NCBI GenBank assembly: GCA_963676095.1
Contig: OY781040.1
Coordinates: 5,084,001 to 5,148,000 of the forward strand
Length of the DNA: 64,000 nucleotides
Origin: G963676095 sp963676095
GTDB taxonomy: Bacteria; Bacteroidota; Bacteroidia; Bacteroidales; Prolixibacteraceae
Direction of reading: 5' to 3'
Shown here: positions 8,605-17,636 of the stretch, one piece after another
Layout of the letters: every line of letters starts with the position of its first letter
How positions within the stretch are numbered: position 1 is the first letter of the stretch
The notes under the pieces: model-generated
Seen by the model: the letters and a program-made list of their open reading frames with translations, nothing else
Databases searched by the model: none
Told to the model about the DNA's origin: nothing
Made by a program: the position numbers and the translations under genes

Positions 8605-8975
8605 ACACCGCAGATAGCACGGATGAACACAAACTGGTGAAGTGGCGAATTAGAGAACTGGTGAATGAAAGAGTGAGGCTTAAATGGTTTGAGAGTTTGA
8701 ATGTTCGAATGTTTGACGCTTCGCTGTTGGGGAGGAGAATATAGAGCGTTCTGAACTGGAGAACTGGTGAATTGGTGAGTGATGAAATTGAAAAGCAATG
8801 ACTTGGGCCCCGAACAATAAGAACTAGAGTAACAACAGAAACCATTTTGGTGTCTTGGCGTCTTTGCGTTCAGTTTAGGAAAACGACGAAGTCTCGAACA
8901 CTCAAACGGCGTAGCCTCAAATAATAGTAACAATGTTAATCATATTAACAACAGAAACTATCCTTTGCGCCTTCT
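8605..8975 (+). repeat. Mosaic octamer-phased repeat, full copy
   Basis: Full-length module. The sequence can be cut into successive 8-mers ending GAA or GTT (CTGGTGAA, GTGGCGAA, TTAGAGAA, then TGAGAGTT, TGAATGTT, CGAATGTT, TGACGCTT), followed by the GCTTCGCTGTTGGGGAGGAG core, GGTGTCTTGGCGTCTTTGCG, the CACTCAAACGGCGTAGCCTC block and AACAACAGAAAC ends. Apparent minus-strand frames across it (rich in Ser, Pro, Phe, His) are by-products of the repeat phase. Confidence 0.85.
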
Positions 8976-8997
8976 ATGTTGAACTAATCTCTGCGTT

Positions 8998-9333
8998 TTA
9001 GTGCCCTGTTTCAATCCATTCATAAAATGGTTGTACCATGATGGTTTTATCTTCTATTCTAAATTGGTCAGACTGGTCAATCGTTATAACAGAAGCCTCT
9101 TTTAGACCAAAATAATCCATCGCTTCCAGCATACCTGAGATTTCTCTATCCATATTATCCTGGTCAAGTTGCCAGCATACCTGGTAAACCCCTAGTAGTT
9201 TCTTCTGCTTGAACACAACAAAGTCGCATTCTTTTTTTTCTGAAAAGTAATAGATCTCCGGAGTCTGACGACGGATGTGCAGGAAAACCATATTTTCGAG
9301 TAACCGTCCGTTGTCAGGTGCGAATGAAATAGA
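8998..9333 (-). pseudogene. DUF4143-type ATPase, 3' part, split by IS4-type element
   Basis: C-terminal 111 codons of the ATPase whose N-terminal part is at 10781-11656. The end carries the PD-(D/E)XK-like tail: ENMVFLHIRR, then KKECDFVVF and GVYQVCWQ, corresponding to the E-D-xQ pattern of the DUF4143 tail. With the insertion and one copy of the 17-bp duplication removed, the two parts join in frame through LIKTN to give a 403-residue protein. Confidence 0.85.
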
Positions 9334-9350
9334 ATTCGTTTTTATTAATC

Positions 9351-10780
9351 TGACCATCTCCCGAAAAATGGGTTGAATAAGTTCTGCATCCCAGTCATAT
9401 CGGGTGTTTAAAGATGTTTAGATATGAGGAAAGCTGGTTTAAAAAGGTTATTTTTATTGTGCAAACAAAAGCAAATAATCTCTAAAAACCAGCTCATGAC
9501 AAAAGTATTAACAAAACAGGTACAGAACAAGATTAGCCGCTATTTTCTCAAACTTGAGGGTCAATTAACAAAACCGGAAGCCCGATGTATCCGGGAAATG
9601 ACAACCGGAATACTAAAGACAGGTACAGTATTAGTGAATAAAATAGCCACTGGCATTGGTGATACAATATCGTTGAGCCAAACAACTAAACGCTTCAGGA
9701 ACCATTATAACAAGAAAGATTTTTTCATGAAATTATTCCGGGGACATATGAACAGTGTGAAAAGCAAAGTCTGCCATGGTGACTATATCCTGTTCGATGG
9801 TTCTGATATTCAGAAAAAATATGCCAAAATGATGGATGGTCTGGACTATGTGAAAGATGGCGATAAAGGATCAATTGGCCTTGGCTATTGGCTGATGAAC
9901 GTTGTACACTTTAGCAAAGACAAGGAAATGACCCCACTTTACAACAAGCTGTACAGCTTTGACAGTGGCGCCAAAAGCGAGAATCTGGAGGTTCTTGAAG
10001 CCATCAAAGAGGTGGGCTCGATAATTGACAAAGATGTCACAAAGATATTCGACCGTGGCATGGACCGGCCGATTTGCCGGGATTTCATTATTGCCGATGA
10101 AGGCCATTTCAACCTGCGTCTGAAGAAAACCACCAAGCTGGTCTACAAAGGCGAAGAAATGGCCGTGAACAAGATCAGCCGGAAAGTTCCATTGTTCATG
10201 AAACTAACAGCTACAAGGATACAGAAAAGCAAGAAGCGTCAGTTGGTTTATGAATGCGGCGCCATAAAGGTCCAATATAGAACCAAGGGCAAGACGCATG
10301 ATCTTTGGCTTGTTGTCACCAAAAGGACTAATGGCGGCTATTGCTGGCTACTGACACGTTCGCCAAAAGAAAGTATTGTTGAAGTAATCAAAGAAGCATT
10401 CACGGCATACGGTTTCAGGTGGAAAATTGAAGAGTACCACCGGCATATAAAAGAATGCTACAAACTGGAAGACATCCAGATCAAAACCTTCGAAGGGCTA
10501 CAAAGTATGTTGGCCATACTGACCATAGCCATGAGCATCATATACTCGTCACTTTCATCTCTGCACACAAGGCTATTGCTTGAAAGTGGTGTAAAAACAC
10601 TGAACAAAGAAAAGATGTATGAACTATGCAATTTCATTTACTATAAAATCAGCACCATAATCAAAGTATTGCTGGCAAACATGACCCCAAGAGCTTTCCT
10701 CCCTCAATCCGATCCATCTCCAAATGACGGACAGTTATTCCTTTTATTAAATTTTGAAAACTAAAAACGGGAGATGGCCA
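9351..10780 (+). mobile_element. IS4-superfamily insertion sequence, 1430 bp
   Basis: Terminal inverted repeats TGACCATCTCCCG (left) and TGGCCATCTCCCG (right, read in reverse). It is flanked by an exact 17-bp direct repeat, ATTCGTTTTTATTAATC, at 9334-9350 and 10781-10797. A 17-bp duplication is long for IS4 proper (commonly about 9-13 bp). It interrupts a DUF4143-type ATPase gene. Confidence 0.9.
9424..10764 (+). CDS. IS4-type DDE transposase
   Basis: 446-residue transposase. D125 in LFDGSDI and D210 in IFDRGMDR fit the first two catalytic acids. The IS4 signature Y-(2)-R-(3)-E-(6)-K is exact: Y329, R332, E336, K343 in YGFRWKIEEYHRHIK. The C-terminal part has the hydrophobic LAILTIAMSIIYSSL helix usual in this group. 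The frame is intact and spans nearly the whole element, starting 73 bp from the left end. The first 25 residues could be dispensable, since an internal Met (MTKVLTKQ) is also plausible as start. Confidence 0.92.
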   Translation: MRKAGLKRLFLLCKQKQIISKNQLMTKVLTKQVQNKISRYFLKLEGQLTKPEARCIREMTTGILKTGTVLVNKIATGIGDTISLSQTTKRFRNHYNKKDFFMKLFRGHMNSVKSKVCHGDYILFDGSDIQKKYAKMMDGLDYVKDGDKGSIGLGYWLMNVVHFSKDKEMTPLYNKLYSFDSGAKSENLEVLEAIKEVGSIIDKDVTKIFDRGMDRPICRDFIIADEGHFNLRLKKTTKLVYKGEEMAVNKISRKVPLFMKLTATRIQKSKKRQLVYECGAIKVQYRTKGKTHDLWLVVTKRTNGGYCWLLTRSPKESIVEVIKEAFTAYGFRWKIEEYHRHIKECYKLEDIQIKTFEGLQSMLAILTIAMSIIYSSLSSLHTRLLLESGVKTLNKEKMYELCNFIYYKISTIIKVLLANMTPRAFLPQSDPSPNDGQLFLLLNFEN

Positions 10781-11656
10781 ATTCGTTTTTATTAATCCAT
10801 TATCTATACAATATATTTTTTTAGGGTTTACTATCTGTACTTTACCCGAGTAGCTAAAGCGCGGGATGAAAAAAAAGAGCCACGCATTCGTAAAGTACGA
10901 CAGGTATTCCATGATACTGGACGAAGAGCCAATTTGAAATATCTTTTTCAGACTGTTGCCAGAGAAAAGTTTCCCTGTATTTGAAACCAGCCAAACAGCA
11001 AGTTGTTGTATGAGGTTCGTATTTTTTATATTGTATCTCAATGAAATATCTCTGATAATAATATCATTAAATGTTTGCATCAGGATTTCCGGAAGCCCGG
11101 TCTTTAGAAACTCCGGAAAACCACCGCTTTCCATATAACGGATTGAAGATTCTTTTCCTTCGGACTGATTGGTAAAGGCTAAATATTCCTGGTACGAAAA
11201 AGGAAAGAGTTCTTTGGAGATATGCCGGCCTGTTAATTTCGTTCCTAATTCTTTACTTAGCATGGTTGCATTCGATCCTGTGATAAAGATACGGTATCCT
11301 TCGTCCAGTCTGAAACGGATAAAACTTTCCCATTGACCAATCAGTTGAATTTCATCAAAAAATAGACTTGTAATGCTCTTTTTTTCAGCAATTTCATGTA
11401 GCCGGTTGAAATCAGACAAATCGAAACCTGCCAAACGAGGATCTTCAAAATTAAGATAGATTGATGGTATTCCCAATGAGTGGTTGATTTGTTGTAATAA
11501 AGTACTTTTTCCACAACGGCGGATGCCTGAAACAATAAATGCATGAGATGTCAGGTTCTCGAACCCTGATATAGAACGGGGAAGGCCGGTATCCATTTTT
11601 TTCAGCCTTTCCTTTTGCGATTCAATAACCTGTTCTACAATAATTTTTGAAAGCAT
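10781..11656 (-). pseudogene. DUF4143-type AAA ATPase, 5' part, split by IS4-type element
   Basis: N-terminal 292 codons with Walker A GIRRCGKST (44-52), Walker B SLFFDEIQ (97-104), sensor-like GSNATML (127-133) and arginine-finger-like LTGRHI (141-146), followed by FPFSYQEYL. The nuclease-like tail is on the other side of the IS at 8998-9333. Such proteins are widespread in Bacteroidetes and archaea, often in accessory DNA, and their role is unknown. An open frame continues into the IS as far as 10661, but those codons belong to the element. Confidence 0.88.
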
Positions 11657-11759
11657 CCTGAAAAGTGTTTGTCTGTAAAGTTAACTTTTTTTTGTTGATA
11701 ACAAAAACTAATGTCTGTCTGTCCAAGAGTGGGAGTTTCAGGCTACAGATAAATTTGAA

Positions 11760-12170
11760 AAGTCCCCTGATAACAACAGAAACAGTCTAATGAACCTGAC
11801 AATAGAAATACACAAACTGGTGAACTGGAGAGTTAGTGAACTGGTGAATAAAAGAATGAGGTTTGAGTGGTTTGAAAGTTTGAATGTTCGATTGTTTGAC
11901 GCTTCGCTGTTGGGGCGGAGAGCTCTCGGAACTTGTGACGTGGCGAATTTGCTAATTGGTGAGTAAAGGTACTGAAAAACAATGTCTGTATCCGGAAACA
12001 ATCGTAACTAAAATAACAATAGAAACCATGTCAATCTGGTAAACAACAGAAACCATTTTTGTGTCTTGGCGTCTTCGCGTTCAGTTTAGGAAAACGACGA
12101 AGTCTCAAACACTCAAACGGCGTAGCCTCAAACAACAGTAACAATGTCAATCAGGTTAACAACAGAAACT
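11760..12170 (+). repeat. Mosaic octamer-phased repeat
   Basis: Copy of the mosaic family after the ATPase gene, with the GACGCTTCGCTGTTGGGGCG core at 11899-11918, then CAACAGAAACCATTTTTGTG, TCTTGGCGTCTTCGCGTTCA and CACTCAAACGGCGTAGCCTC blocks. No gene in 11657-12549. Confidence 0.85.
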
Positions 12171-12500
12171 TATCACCACAGATAACACAGATGAACACGG
12201 ATTAAAACAATAAATGTTTGAAAGTTTGAATGTCCGATTGTTTGACGCTTCGCTGTTGGGGCGGTGGATAATATAGAGTATTCTGAACTGGAGAACTGGT
12301 GAATTGGTGAGTGATGGAATTGAAAAGCAATGGCTTGGGACCACGAACAATAAGAACTAGAGTAACAACAGAAACCATTTTTTGTGTCTTGGCGTCTTCG
12401 CGTTCAGTTTAGGAAAACGACGAAGTCTCGAACACTCAAACGGCGTAGCCTCAAACAATAGTAACAATGTTAACCATATTAACAACAGAAACCCTCTTCG
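12171..12500 (+). repeat. Mosaic octamer-phased repeat, tandem second copy
   Basis: Second copy directly following the first. It starts CACCACAGATAACACAGATG, has the GACGCTTCGCTGTTGGGGCG core at 12244-12263 and ends AACAACAGAAACCC. It runs almost into the DUF2283 gene tail at 12550. Confidence 0.85.
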
Positions 12501-12549
12501 CGCCTCTGAGCCTTTCGTTTGGGTGTATTCAAATGGTGAATAGCGTCAA

Positions 12550-12741
12550 TCAGGCTACTTCGTAAGTAACGCCATTAGCCTGCATCTTTTTTGATGCATT
12601 TAATACTTCAATGCCAACGATATTTCCAGCCTCATCATAGTCCAAAATAAGGCCCGATTTTTCTTCATCACTTTCTGCAACCCTGGCGTCCGAAAGTTTT
12701 ATATAGATTGCATCTACCTCTTTATCATATCTGATCACCAT
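12550..12741 (-). CDS. DUF2283 family small protein
   Basis: 63-residue protein with the DUF2283 pattern: YDKEVDAIYIKLSD at the N-terminus and GLILDYDEAGNIVGIEVLNA in the middle. Function unknown; the family often pairs with DUF4258, as here, in an arrangement like a toxin-antitoxin module. Its start overlaps the end of the DUF4258 gene by 17 bp. The last codons of this gene, together with the preceding repeat, are duplicated at 17430-17472. Confidence 0.8.
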   Translation of the reverse strand: MVIRYDKEVDAIYIKLSDARVAESDEEKSGLILDYDEAGNIVGIEVLNASKKMQANGVTYEVA

Positions 12742-12982
12742 ATTTTTCGATTTTTGATGTTTTATACACTGTAATGATCAATGCAGGCCTTTTTAAATGA
12801 TTTATAGATACGCGGTAAAGATAAGTTTTTGATTTTTCAATAACAAGCTTCGAATAAATCATGACTGTTTCATCCTGATTGACTATTGAATCAGGATACT
12901 TGACAATTGATCGTACAAGTTCTTCTGAAATACATCGGAGTTCCATTTGTTCCAAAGCATGTCTTGAAAATTCAGGTTTCAT
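12725..12982 (-). CDS. DUF4258 family protein (RelE/BrnT-like fold)
   Basis: 85 residues from the ATG at 12980-12982 (MKPEFSRHALEQMELRCISE). The H-A-x-E/Q-M-x-x-R pattern and the strand-rich C-terminal part (YLYRVSINH...ALIITVYKTSK) fit DUF4258, related to BrnT/RelE-like toxins. A longer frame upstream overlaps the YdcF-like gene and is less likely. It overlaps the DUF2283 gene, so the pair may form a toxin-antitoxin unit. This is inferred from gene pairing only. Confidence 0.75.
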   Translation of the reverse strand: MKPEFSRHALEQMELRCISEELVRSIVKYPDSIVNQDETVMIYSKLVIEKSKTYLYRVSINHLKRPALIITVYKTSKIEKYGDQI

Positions 12983-12993
12983 ATTCAAATCTT

Positions 12994-13767
12994 TTAAAAA
13001 GTTATTTGTCCATACCCGACCATGCTGTAAACGATCCCGCCGATCCATTCATGCAGGATGTACTGCCATTTGCCGAGGTACTGGAAGTCGGGGAAGATAT
13101 CAGTCCACTCATACTGGGGTGCCATGTTGATATCAGTGGCATAAGGATCAGGATGGATGCCGATAGCCTGGAAGCATTGCAGTGAGCGTTTCATGTGTAA
13201 GCCAGAGGTAATCAGCAGCGAAGGTTGTGCGCGGAGGCTGTCGCCTACCAATTGGTAGGAATAGGTAGCATTCTGGCGCGTATTACGTGCCTGTTGCTCC
13301 AGGACCACGTCCTTCGGGTTTACACTCCAGCTTTTGAGCAGGGAAAGCAGTACGCCGGGATCGCTACGGTGACCGGGAACATCTATATCGGAGCCGTCGC
13401 CCGAGACGATAATCTTTTTTAGCACGCCCAGACGATAAAGCCGGGCAGCATCGATCAGCCGGTCGGCTGCCTCGTTAAAGTCGATGCTGTGGCGGATGGA
13501 ATCATAATCTGCGAATCCTCCGGGTACGATCCCGTAGGCATACGTTCTCTCCGGCATTCCCTTTACAATATAAGGGGCTGCCAGCGATTGAATGGTCTTG
13601 TAGTAGAACCATTTGTTCGAGCAGACCAGCAGGATGGCGATGGCCAGGAGATAAGCGGATCCCCGGATCCATCTTTTTTTCGAGAGTGCCGCCAGACAAA
13701 CCAGTCCGATGATATACGTCACCGGGCTCGACACCAAGGCAAATATTTTCGATAGGGCAAAAAACAT
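12994..13767 (-). CDS. YdcF/SanA-like DUF218 membrane protein
   Basis: 257 residues. Two hydrophobic segments lie at about 5-25 and 35-50, then a soluble DUF218 domain: YGIVPGGFADYD, KKIIVSGDGSDI, EQQARNTRQNATYS (the conserved Asn/Glu-rich motif) and LLITSGLHMKRS. Relatives (YdcF, SanA, ElyC) act in envelope or peptidoglycan precursor maintenance; the exact reaction is unknown. The stop lies 11 bp before the DUF4258 start, so these three genes may be co-transcribed. Confidence 0.85.
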   Translation of the reverse strand: MFFALSKIFALVSSPVTYIIGLVCLAALSKKRWIRGSAYLLAIAILLVCSNKWFYYKTIQSLAAPYIVKGMPERTYAYGIVPGGFADYDSIRHSIDFNEAADRLIDAARLYRLGVLKKIIVSGDGSDIDVPGHRSDPGVLLSLLKSWSVNPKDVVLEQQARNTRQNATYSYQLVGDSLRAQPSLLITSGLHMKRSLQCFQAIGIHPDPYATDINMAPQYEWTDIFPDFQYLGKWQYILHEWIGGIVYSMVGYGQITF

Positions 13768-13825
13768 ATTCCGGATTTTTACGCTGACAAGTTACGATTT
13801 TAATCAATGCTGCTTCTCTTCTTGT

Positions 13826-13900
13826 TCACCACAGATACCACGGATTGACACAGCGTATTATAGAATTCTAACCAACAACAGCAACCATTCTTTATGTCTA
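13826..13900 (+). repeat. Short mosaic/A-block repeat remnant
   Basis: CACCACAGATACCACGGATT followed by a CAACAACAGCAACCATTC end; the minimal form of the mosaic modules, between the YdcF-like and ATPase genes. Confidence 0.6.
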
Positions 13901-13927
13901 CTTCTATGCATTGATCCTTGGACCGGA

Positions 13928-15106
13928 TCAGATTTTTGAATTTATCTTATCTTCCATCTCATTTATCGATATCACGTCAATTCCGGCTTTCATTTGCCAG
14001 CCTTTATCGACCGGAGCTACGATAAACGTATGAACAGGTGCGATATCTTCTATGGCATTATAGTTTCCCTTTGATAAGGTCGGAGAGAAGCCCGATTTAC
14101 ATTCTATAGCAAATACCTTATCCCGGATCTCTAAAACAAAATCTATTTCTGCACCGTTTGAAGTCCTGTAAAAACAGACACTTGCATCCGGATATAATCC
14201 TTTTACATTGGTAAGCACGATTTGCTCCCAAATAGATCCGAACGAAGGATGGCCTGCCAAAGCCTGAAAATTGTGTAGCCCCAATAACGCAGACGTAATT
14301 CCGGAATCTGCAATATAAACTTTAGGGGCTTTAACCAGGCGTTTTCCCTGGTTGGAAATATAGGAGGGTACTATTTCAACCATAAACGTGCTTTCCAGCA
14401 GATCGATATAATTCCTGACCGTAACAGAGGTGACGCCCAGCGATTTTGCCATGCTGGAAAAATCGACAGTTTGTCCGTTAACATGGGCCAGCATCTGCCA
14501 AAGCCTGCGCATCGTTACTGGCGTAAAGCCTCTCCATTGTAACAAATCCCTTTCCAGGAAGGTCGAAATGAAATTTTCTCTCCATTCGAACGATGCCTCC
14601 GGATCGTCGTTGAGAATGCTCCGGGGAAATGCGCCTTGAGCATAATAGCGGTCAATTTTATAGTTTCCCTTTAGCTCTTTCCACAGAAAAGGGGTAAGCT
14701 TTTTATAACCTATTCGTCCGGCTAAAGACTCGGAGCTTTGCTTTAATAAATCTCTTGAAGCCGATCCTAAAACCAAAAAGGAGCCGTTTCTGTTCCATTC
14801 ATCTGTCAGGCTCCTCAATAATGGAAATAATTCCGGCTTTCTCTGGATTTCATCGACACATATCAATTTTCCCTTTTGTGTACTCAAAAACCATTCAGCA
14901 TCTTCCAGTTTCTGTAAATCGGAAGGTCGTTCAAGATCAAGATAAACACTCTCCGGATAGTCTTCGAGCAAATGCCTGGCCAAGGTCGATTTTCCACATT
15001 GTCTGGGACCAATCAATGCAACGATAGGGTTGTTTTTCAGTGCCTTATGTATGTCTCGTTCAATCTTTCTTGAAATATACATCGTTTTGGTAGTATTGTT
15101 TACCAT
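13928..15106 (-). CDS. AAA ATPase with DUF4143-type tail
   Basis: 392 residues. Walker A GPRQCGKST (33-41), Walker B LICVDEIQ (81-88), GSAS sensor (114-117) and R131 in LAGRIG. A wHTH-like region follows (DFSSMAKSLGVTSVTVRNYI), then the DUF4143 tail with GAEIDFVL and FAIECKSG, a PD-(D/E)XK-like E-ID-ECK set. The gene is intact. It is one of several paralogs in this window; its cellular role is not established. Confidence 0.9.
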   Translation of the reverse strand: MVNNTTKTMYISRKIERDIHKALKNNPIVALIGPRQCGKSTLARHLLEDYPESVYLDLERPSDLQKLEDAEWFLSTQKGKLICVDEIQRKPELFPLLRSLTDEWNRNGSFLVLGSASRDLLKQSSESLAGRIGYKKLTPFLWKELKGNYKIDRYYAQGAFPRSILNDDPEASFEWRENFISTFLERDLLQWRGFTPVTMRRLWQMLAHVNGQTVDFSSMAKSLGVTSVTVRNYIDLLESTFMVEIVPSYISNQGKRLVKAPKVYIADSGITSALLGLHNFQALAGHPSFGSIWEQIVLTNVKGLYPDASVCFYRTSNGAEIDFVLEIRDKVFAIECKSGFSPTLSKGNYNAIEDIAPVHTFIVAPVDKGWQMKAGIDVISINEMEDKINSKI

Positions 15107-15692
15107 GCAAAAATAAAACTAAATTTTAAAATTGCATGGATAATCCGTGATCCTTATGTTTTTTAATCCACAGATTAGCACAAACTGGAGAAGTGGCGAA
15201 TTAGTGAACTGGTGAATGAAAGAATGAAGTTTGAGTGTTTGAATGTTCGAAGCTGCGCTTTGGGGAGGAAGGCACTCAGAACTGGTGAAGTGACGAATTC
15301 GTGAATTGGGAAGTAAGGGTGTTGAAAAGAATGAGGTTTGAGAGTTTGAATGTTCGAATGTTTGACGCTTCGCTGTTGGGGAGGAGAATATAGAGCGTTC
15401 TGAACTGGAGAACTGGTGAATTGGTGAGTGATGGAATTGAAAAGCAATGACTTGGGCCCCGAACAATAAGAACTAGAGTAACAACAGAAACCATTTTGGT
15501 GTCTTGGCGTCTTTGCGTTCAGTTTAGGGAAACGACGAAGTCTCAAACACTCGAACGGCGCAGCCTCAAACAATATTAACAATATTAACAATGTTAACCA
15601 TATTAACAACAGAAACTACCCTTCGTGTCTTCGATTCTTTGCGTTCTGTTTAGAGTCTTTGCCTTCGTGTCCAGTCCCGCATTGGATAAGGA
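15107..15692 (+). repeat. Mosaic octamer-phased repeat, gene-free stretch
   Basis: Mosaic modules between two ATPase genes. A partial core, GAAGCTGCGCTTTGGGGAGG, lies at 15250-15269 and a full core, GACGCTTCGCTGTTGGGGAG, at 15363-15382. The TTGGCGTCTTTGCGTTCAG, CACTCGAACGGCGCAGCCTC and AACAACAGAAAC blocks follow, with a TTAACAATATTAACAATG run near 15575-15600. Confidence 0.85.
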
Positions 15693-16904
15693 TTAAATTT
15701 TGTCCATCAGAAAACTCCTGATTGATCTGTGTTCAATGCCTTTATAATTGCCGGTAGCCTGCTCGTCCATACTGATTACCATTTTCCGGCAATTGTCGGG
15801 AATCGATAAAAGGTTACCGAATTCTCGTTCATGTGTTTTTTCATCAGGAATGAGGTAGGCTACCTGAATATAAATTTTTGCTTCGCCATTAATTGCAATA
15901 AAATCAATTTCTTTATTACCATGTTTTCCCACAAAGACACTATATCCGTAAGCAATCAGGTGGTGATAGATTAAATTCTCCAGGACTTTCCCAATGTCTT
16001 TTTGTTGGAACGGCACGATTGCATGTCTCATCCCCAGATCTTCGAAATAAAATTTATCCCCAATCTCAAATATCTTTCTTCCCTCTACTTCTGCCCGCTT
16101 TGTCCTTTCAATCAAATAAACTGATTCCAGATAAGAAAGATATTCCAAAACAAGCTTTGGCGTGAGGTTTATACGTTGTGATTTTAGATAATCGCTGATT
16201 CGTTTGGCTGATAATATGCTTCCTGTAATATCGGCCAAATAATTGATCAAGTCTTGCAGAAAACTGACATTCCTGATATTAAAACGGGCAACGATGTCCC
16301 GAAGAATAATCGTATTATGTATATTTTTCAGATATTCATAAATGATGGCATCTTCTTTAGGCAGATTTATCAGGTGTGGCATGCCTCCCCAACGGATATA
16401 TTTTAGAAATGATTCTGAATTTTCTTCCAATTGATGGAACCGGAGAAATTCCGGATATAACAACGCATGAATAGAAATTTGTATTGTCCGTCCGCTAAGA
16501 TATGTGGCTAATTCTCCTGATAAAAGAGTTGAATTGCTTCCGGTGATGTAGATGTCCCAGTCATCGATAGATAAAAGGCTTCGTAATGCCAGTTCGAAAT
16601 GGTCGATGTCCTGAACTTCATCGATAAACAGGTATTGCTTTTTCCCCCCCTCTGCCCTGTACTGACCAAGATAATCCATGAGGTCCCGATGATCCCTGAT
16701 TCTTTCATACTGGTAATCTTCCTTGTTGATATAGATAATGCTTGCTGACGGTGAGCGTTTACGTATTTCATCCATCACCTGCCATAAAATATAACTTTTA
16801 CCAACCCTGCGCTGTCCTGTCAACACTTTAATTAACCCGGTATTGATATAGGGCTCAATTTTATTGAAGTAAAGCGGTCTTGGAATATATTTTTTATTAT
16901 CCAT
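15693..16904 (-). CDS. AAA ATPase with DUF4143-type tail
   Basis: 403 residues. Walker A GQRRVGKSY (30-38, Ser then Tyr in place of the usual Thr), Walker B YLFIDEVQDI (91-100), GSNSTLL (122-128) and LSGRTI. The tail shows DKFYFEDLGMRHAI, then GNKEIDFIA and IYIQVAYLI, i.e. E-ID with Q in place of ECK, like the split paralog at 8998-11656. Flanked on both sides by mosaic repeats. Intact. Confidence 0.9.
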   Translation of the reverse strand: MDNKKYIPRPLYFNKIEPYINTGLIKVLTGQRRVGKSYILWQVMDEIRKRSPSASIIYINKEDYQYERIRDHRDLMDYLGQYRAEGGKKQYLFIDEVQDIDHFELALRSLLSIDDWDIYITGSNSTLLSGELATYLSGRTIQISIHALLYPEFLRFHQLEENSESFLKYIRWGGMPHLINLPKEDAIIYEYLKNIHNTIILRDIVARFNIRNVSFLQDLINYLADITGSILSAKRISDYLKSQRINLTPKLVLEYLSYLESVYLIERTKRAEVEGRKIFEIGDKFYFEDLGMRHAIVPFQQKDIGKVLENLIYHHLIAYGYSVFVGKHGNKEIDFIAINGEAKIYIQVAYLIPDEKTHEREFGNLLSIPDNCRKMVISMDEQATGNYKGIEHRSIRSFLMDKI

Positions 16905-16984
16905 TTCTTTGTGATATAAGTAAAACTAATTGTAAAAATATGAAAAGTTTTACTTATACGTGTACTTTTAATGGGAACAATAAA

Positions 16985-17400
16985 TATTTGAATGGTTTGA
17001 GTGTTTGAATGTTCGAAGCTGCGCTTTGGGGAGGAAGGCACTCAGAACTGGTGAAGTGGCGAATTCGTGAATTGGTGAGTAAAGGTGTTGAAAAGAATGA
17101 GGTTTGAAAGTTTGAATGTCCGATTGTTTGACGCTTCGCTGTTGGGGCGGAGAATATAGAGCGTTCTGAACTGGAGAACTGGTGAATTGGTGAATTGGTG
17201 AGTGATGGAATTGAAAAGCAATGACTTGAGCCCCGGACAATAAGAACTAGAGTAACAACAGAAACCATTTTTGTGTCTTGGCGTCTTCGCGTTCAGTTTA
17301 GGAAAACGACGAAGTCTCGAACACTCAAACGGCGTAGCCTCAAACAACAGTACAATGTTAACCAAATTAACAACAGAAATTACTCTTTGCGTCTTTCGTT
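16985..17400 (+). repeat. Mosaic octamer-phased repeat
   Basis: Partial core GAAGCTGCGCTTTGGGGAGG at 17015-17034, full core GACGCTTCGCTGTTGGGGCG at 17130-17149, then the TTGGCGTCTTCGCGTTCAG and CACTCAAACGGCGTAGCCTC blocks. No gene in 16905-17636. Confidence 0.85.
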
Positions 17401-17429
17401 CGGGGGTATTGACAGATGGTCAATCGCGT

Positions 17430-17472
17430 CAATCAGGCTACTTCGTAAGTAACGCCATTAGCCTGCATCTTT
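17430..17472 (-). pseudogene. DUF2283 gene 3' tail fragment
   Basis: Near-exact copy of the end of the DUF2283 gene at 12550-12594 (GGCTACTTCGTAAGTAACGC and GCCTGCATCTTTT are shared), stop codon included. The copy ends abruptly at CATCTTTT and passes into module H. The sequence on its other side also matches the one by the intact gene, so repeat and gene tail were copied together. Confidence 0.8.
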
Positions 17473-17481
17473 TGAATAGGC

Positions 17482-17600
17482 TGAGTATAGTTGTCCACGA
17501 ATTACACGAATTTGCACGAATGGGGATATTTACATTAAAAAAAATACGGCGTATTTCTTATCTGTGAATATCGGTGTAATTAGTGATGCTTCTCTTTTTC
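17482..17600 (+). repeat. Repeat module H, copy 2
   Basis: Second copy of the module at 7068-7190: AGGCTGAGTATAGTTGTCCA, CACGAATTTGCACGAATGGG, the AAATACGGCGTATTTCTTAT block and a TTTTTCTTGTTACCACGGAT end. Confidence 0.75.
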
Positions 17601-17636
17601 TTGTTACCACGGATAACACAGATTGACACAGAGTAA

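Noticed and set aside
8589..8933. Minus-strand frames rich in HQFTNSP-like residues over mosaic repeats (also at 11738, 15119, 16954, 23798, 24158)
   Set aside because: The frames follow from the 8-nt phase of the repeats, are present in many frames at once, and have no start or family similarity.
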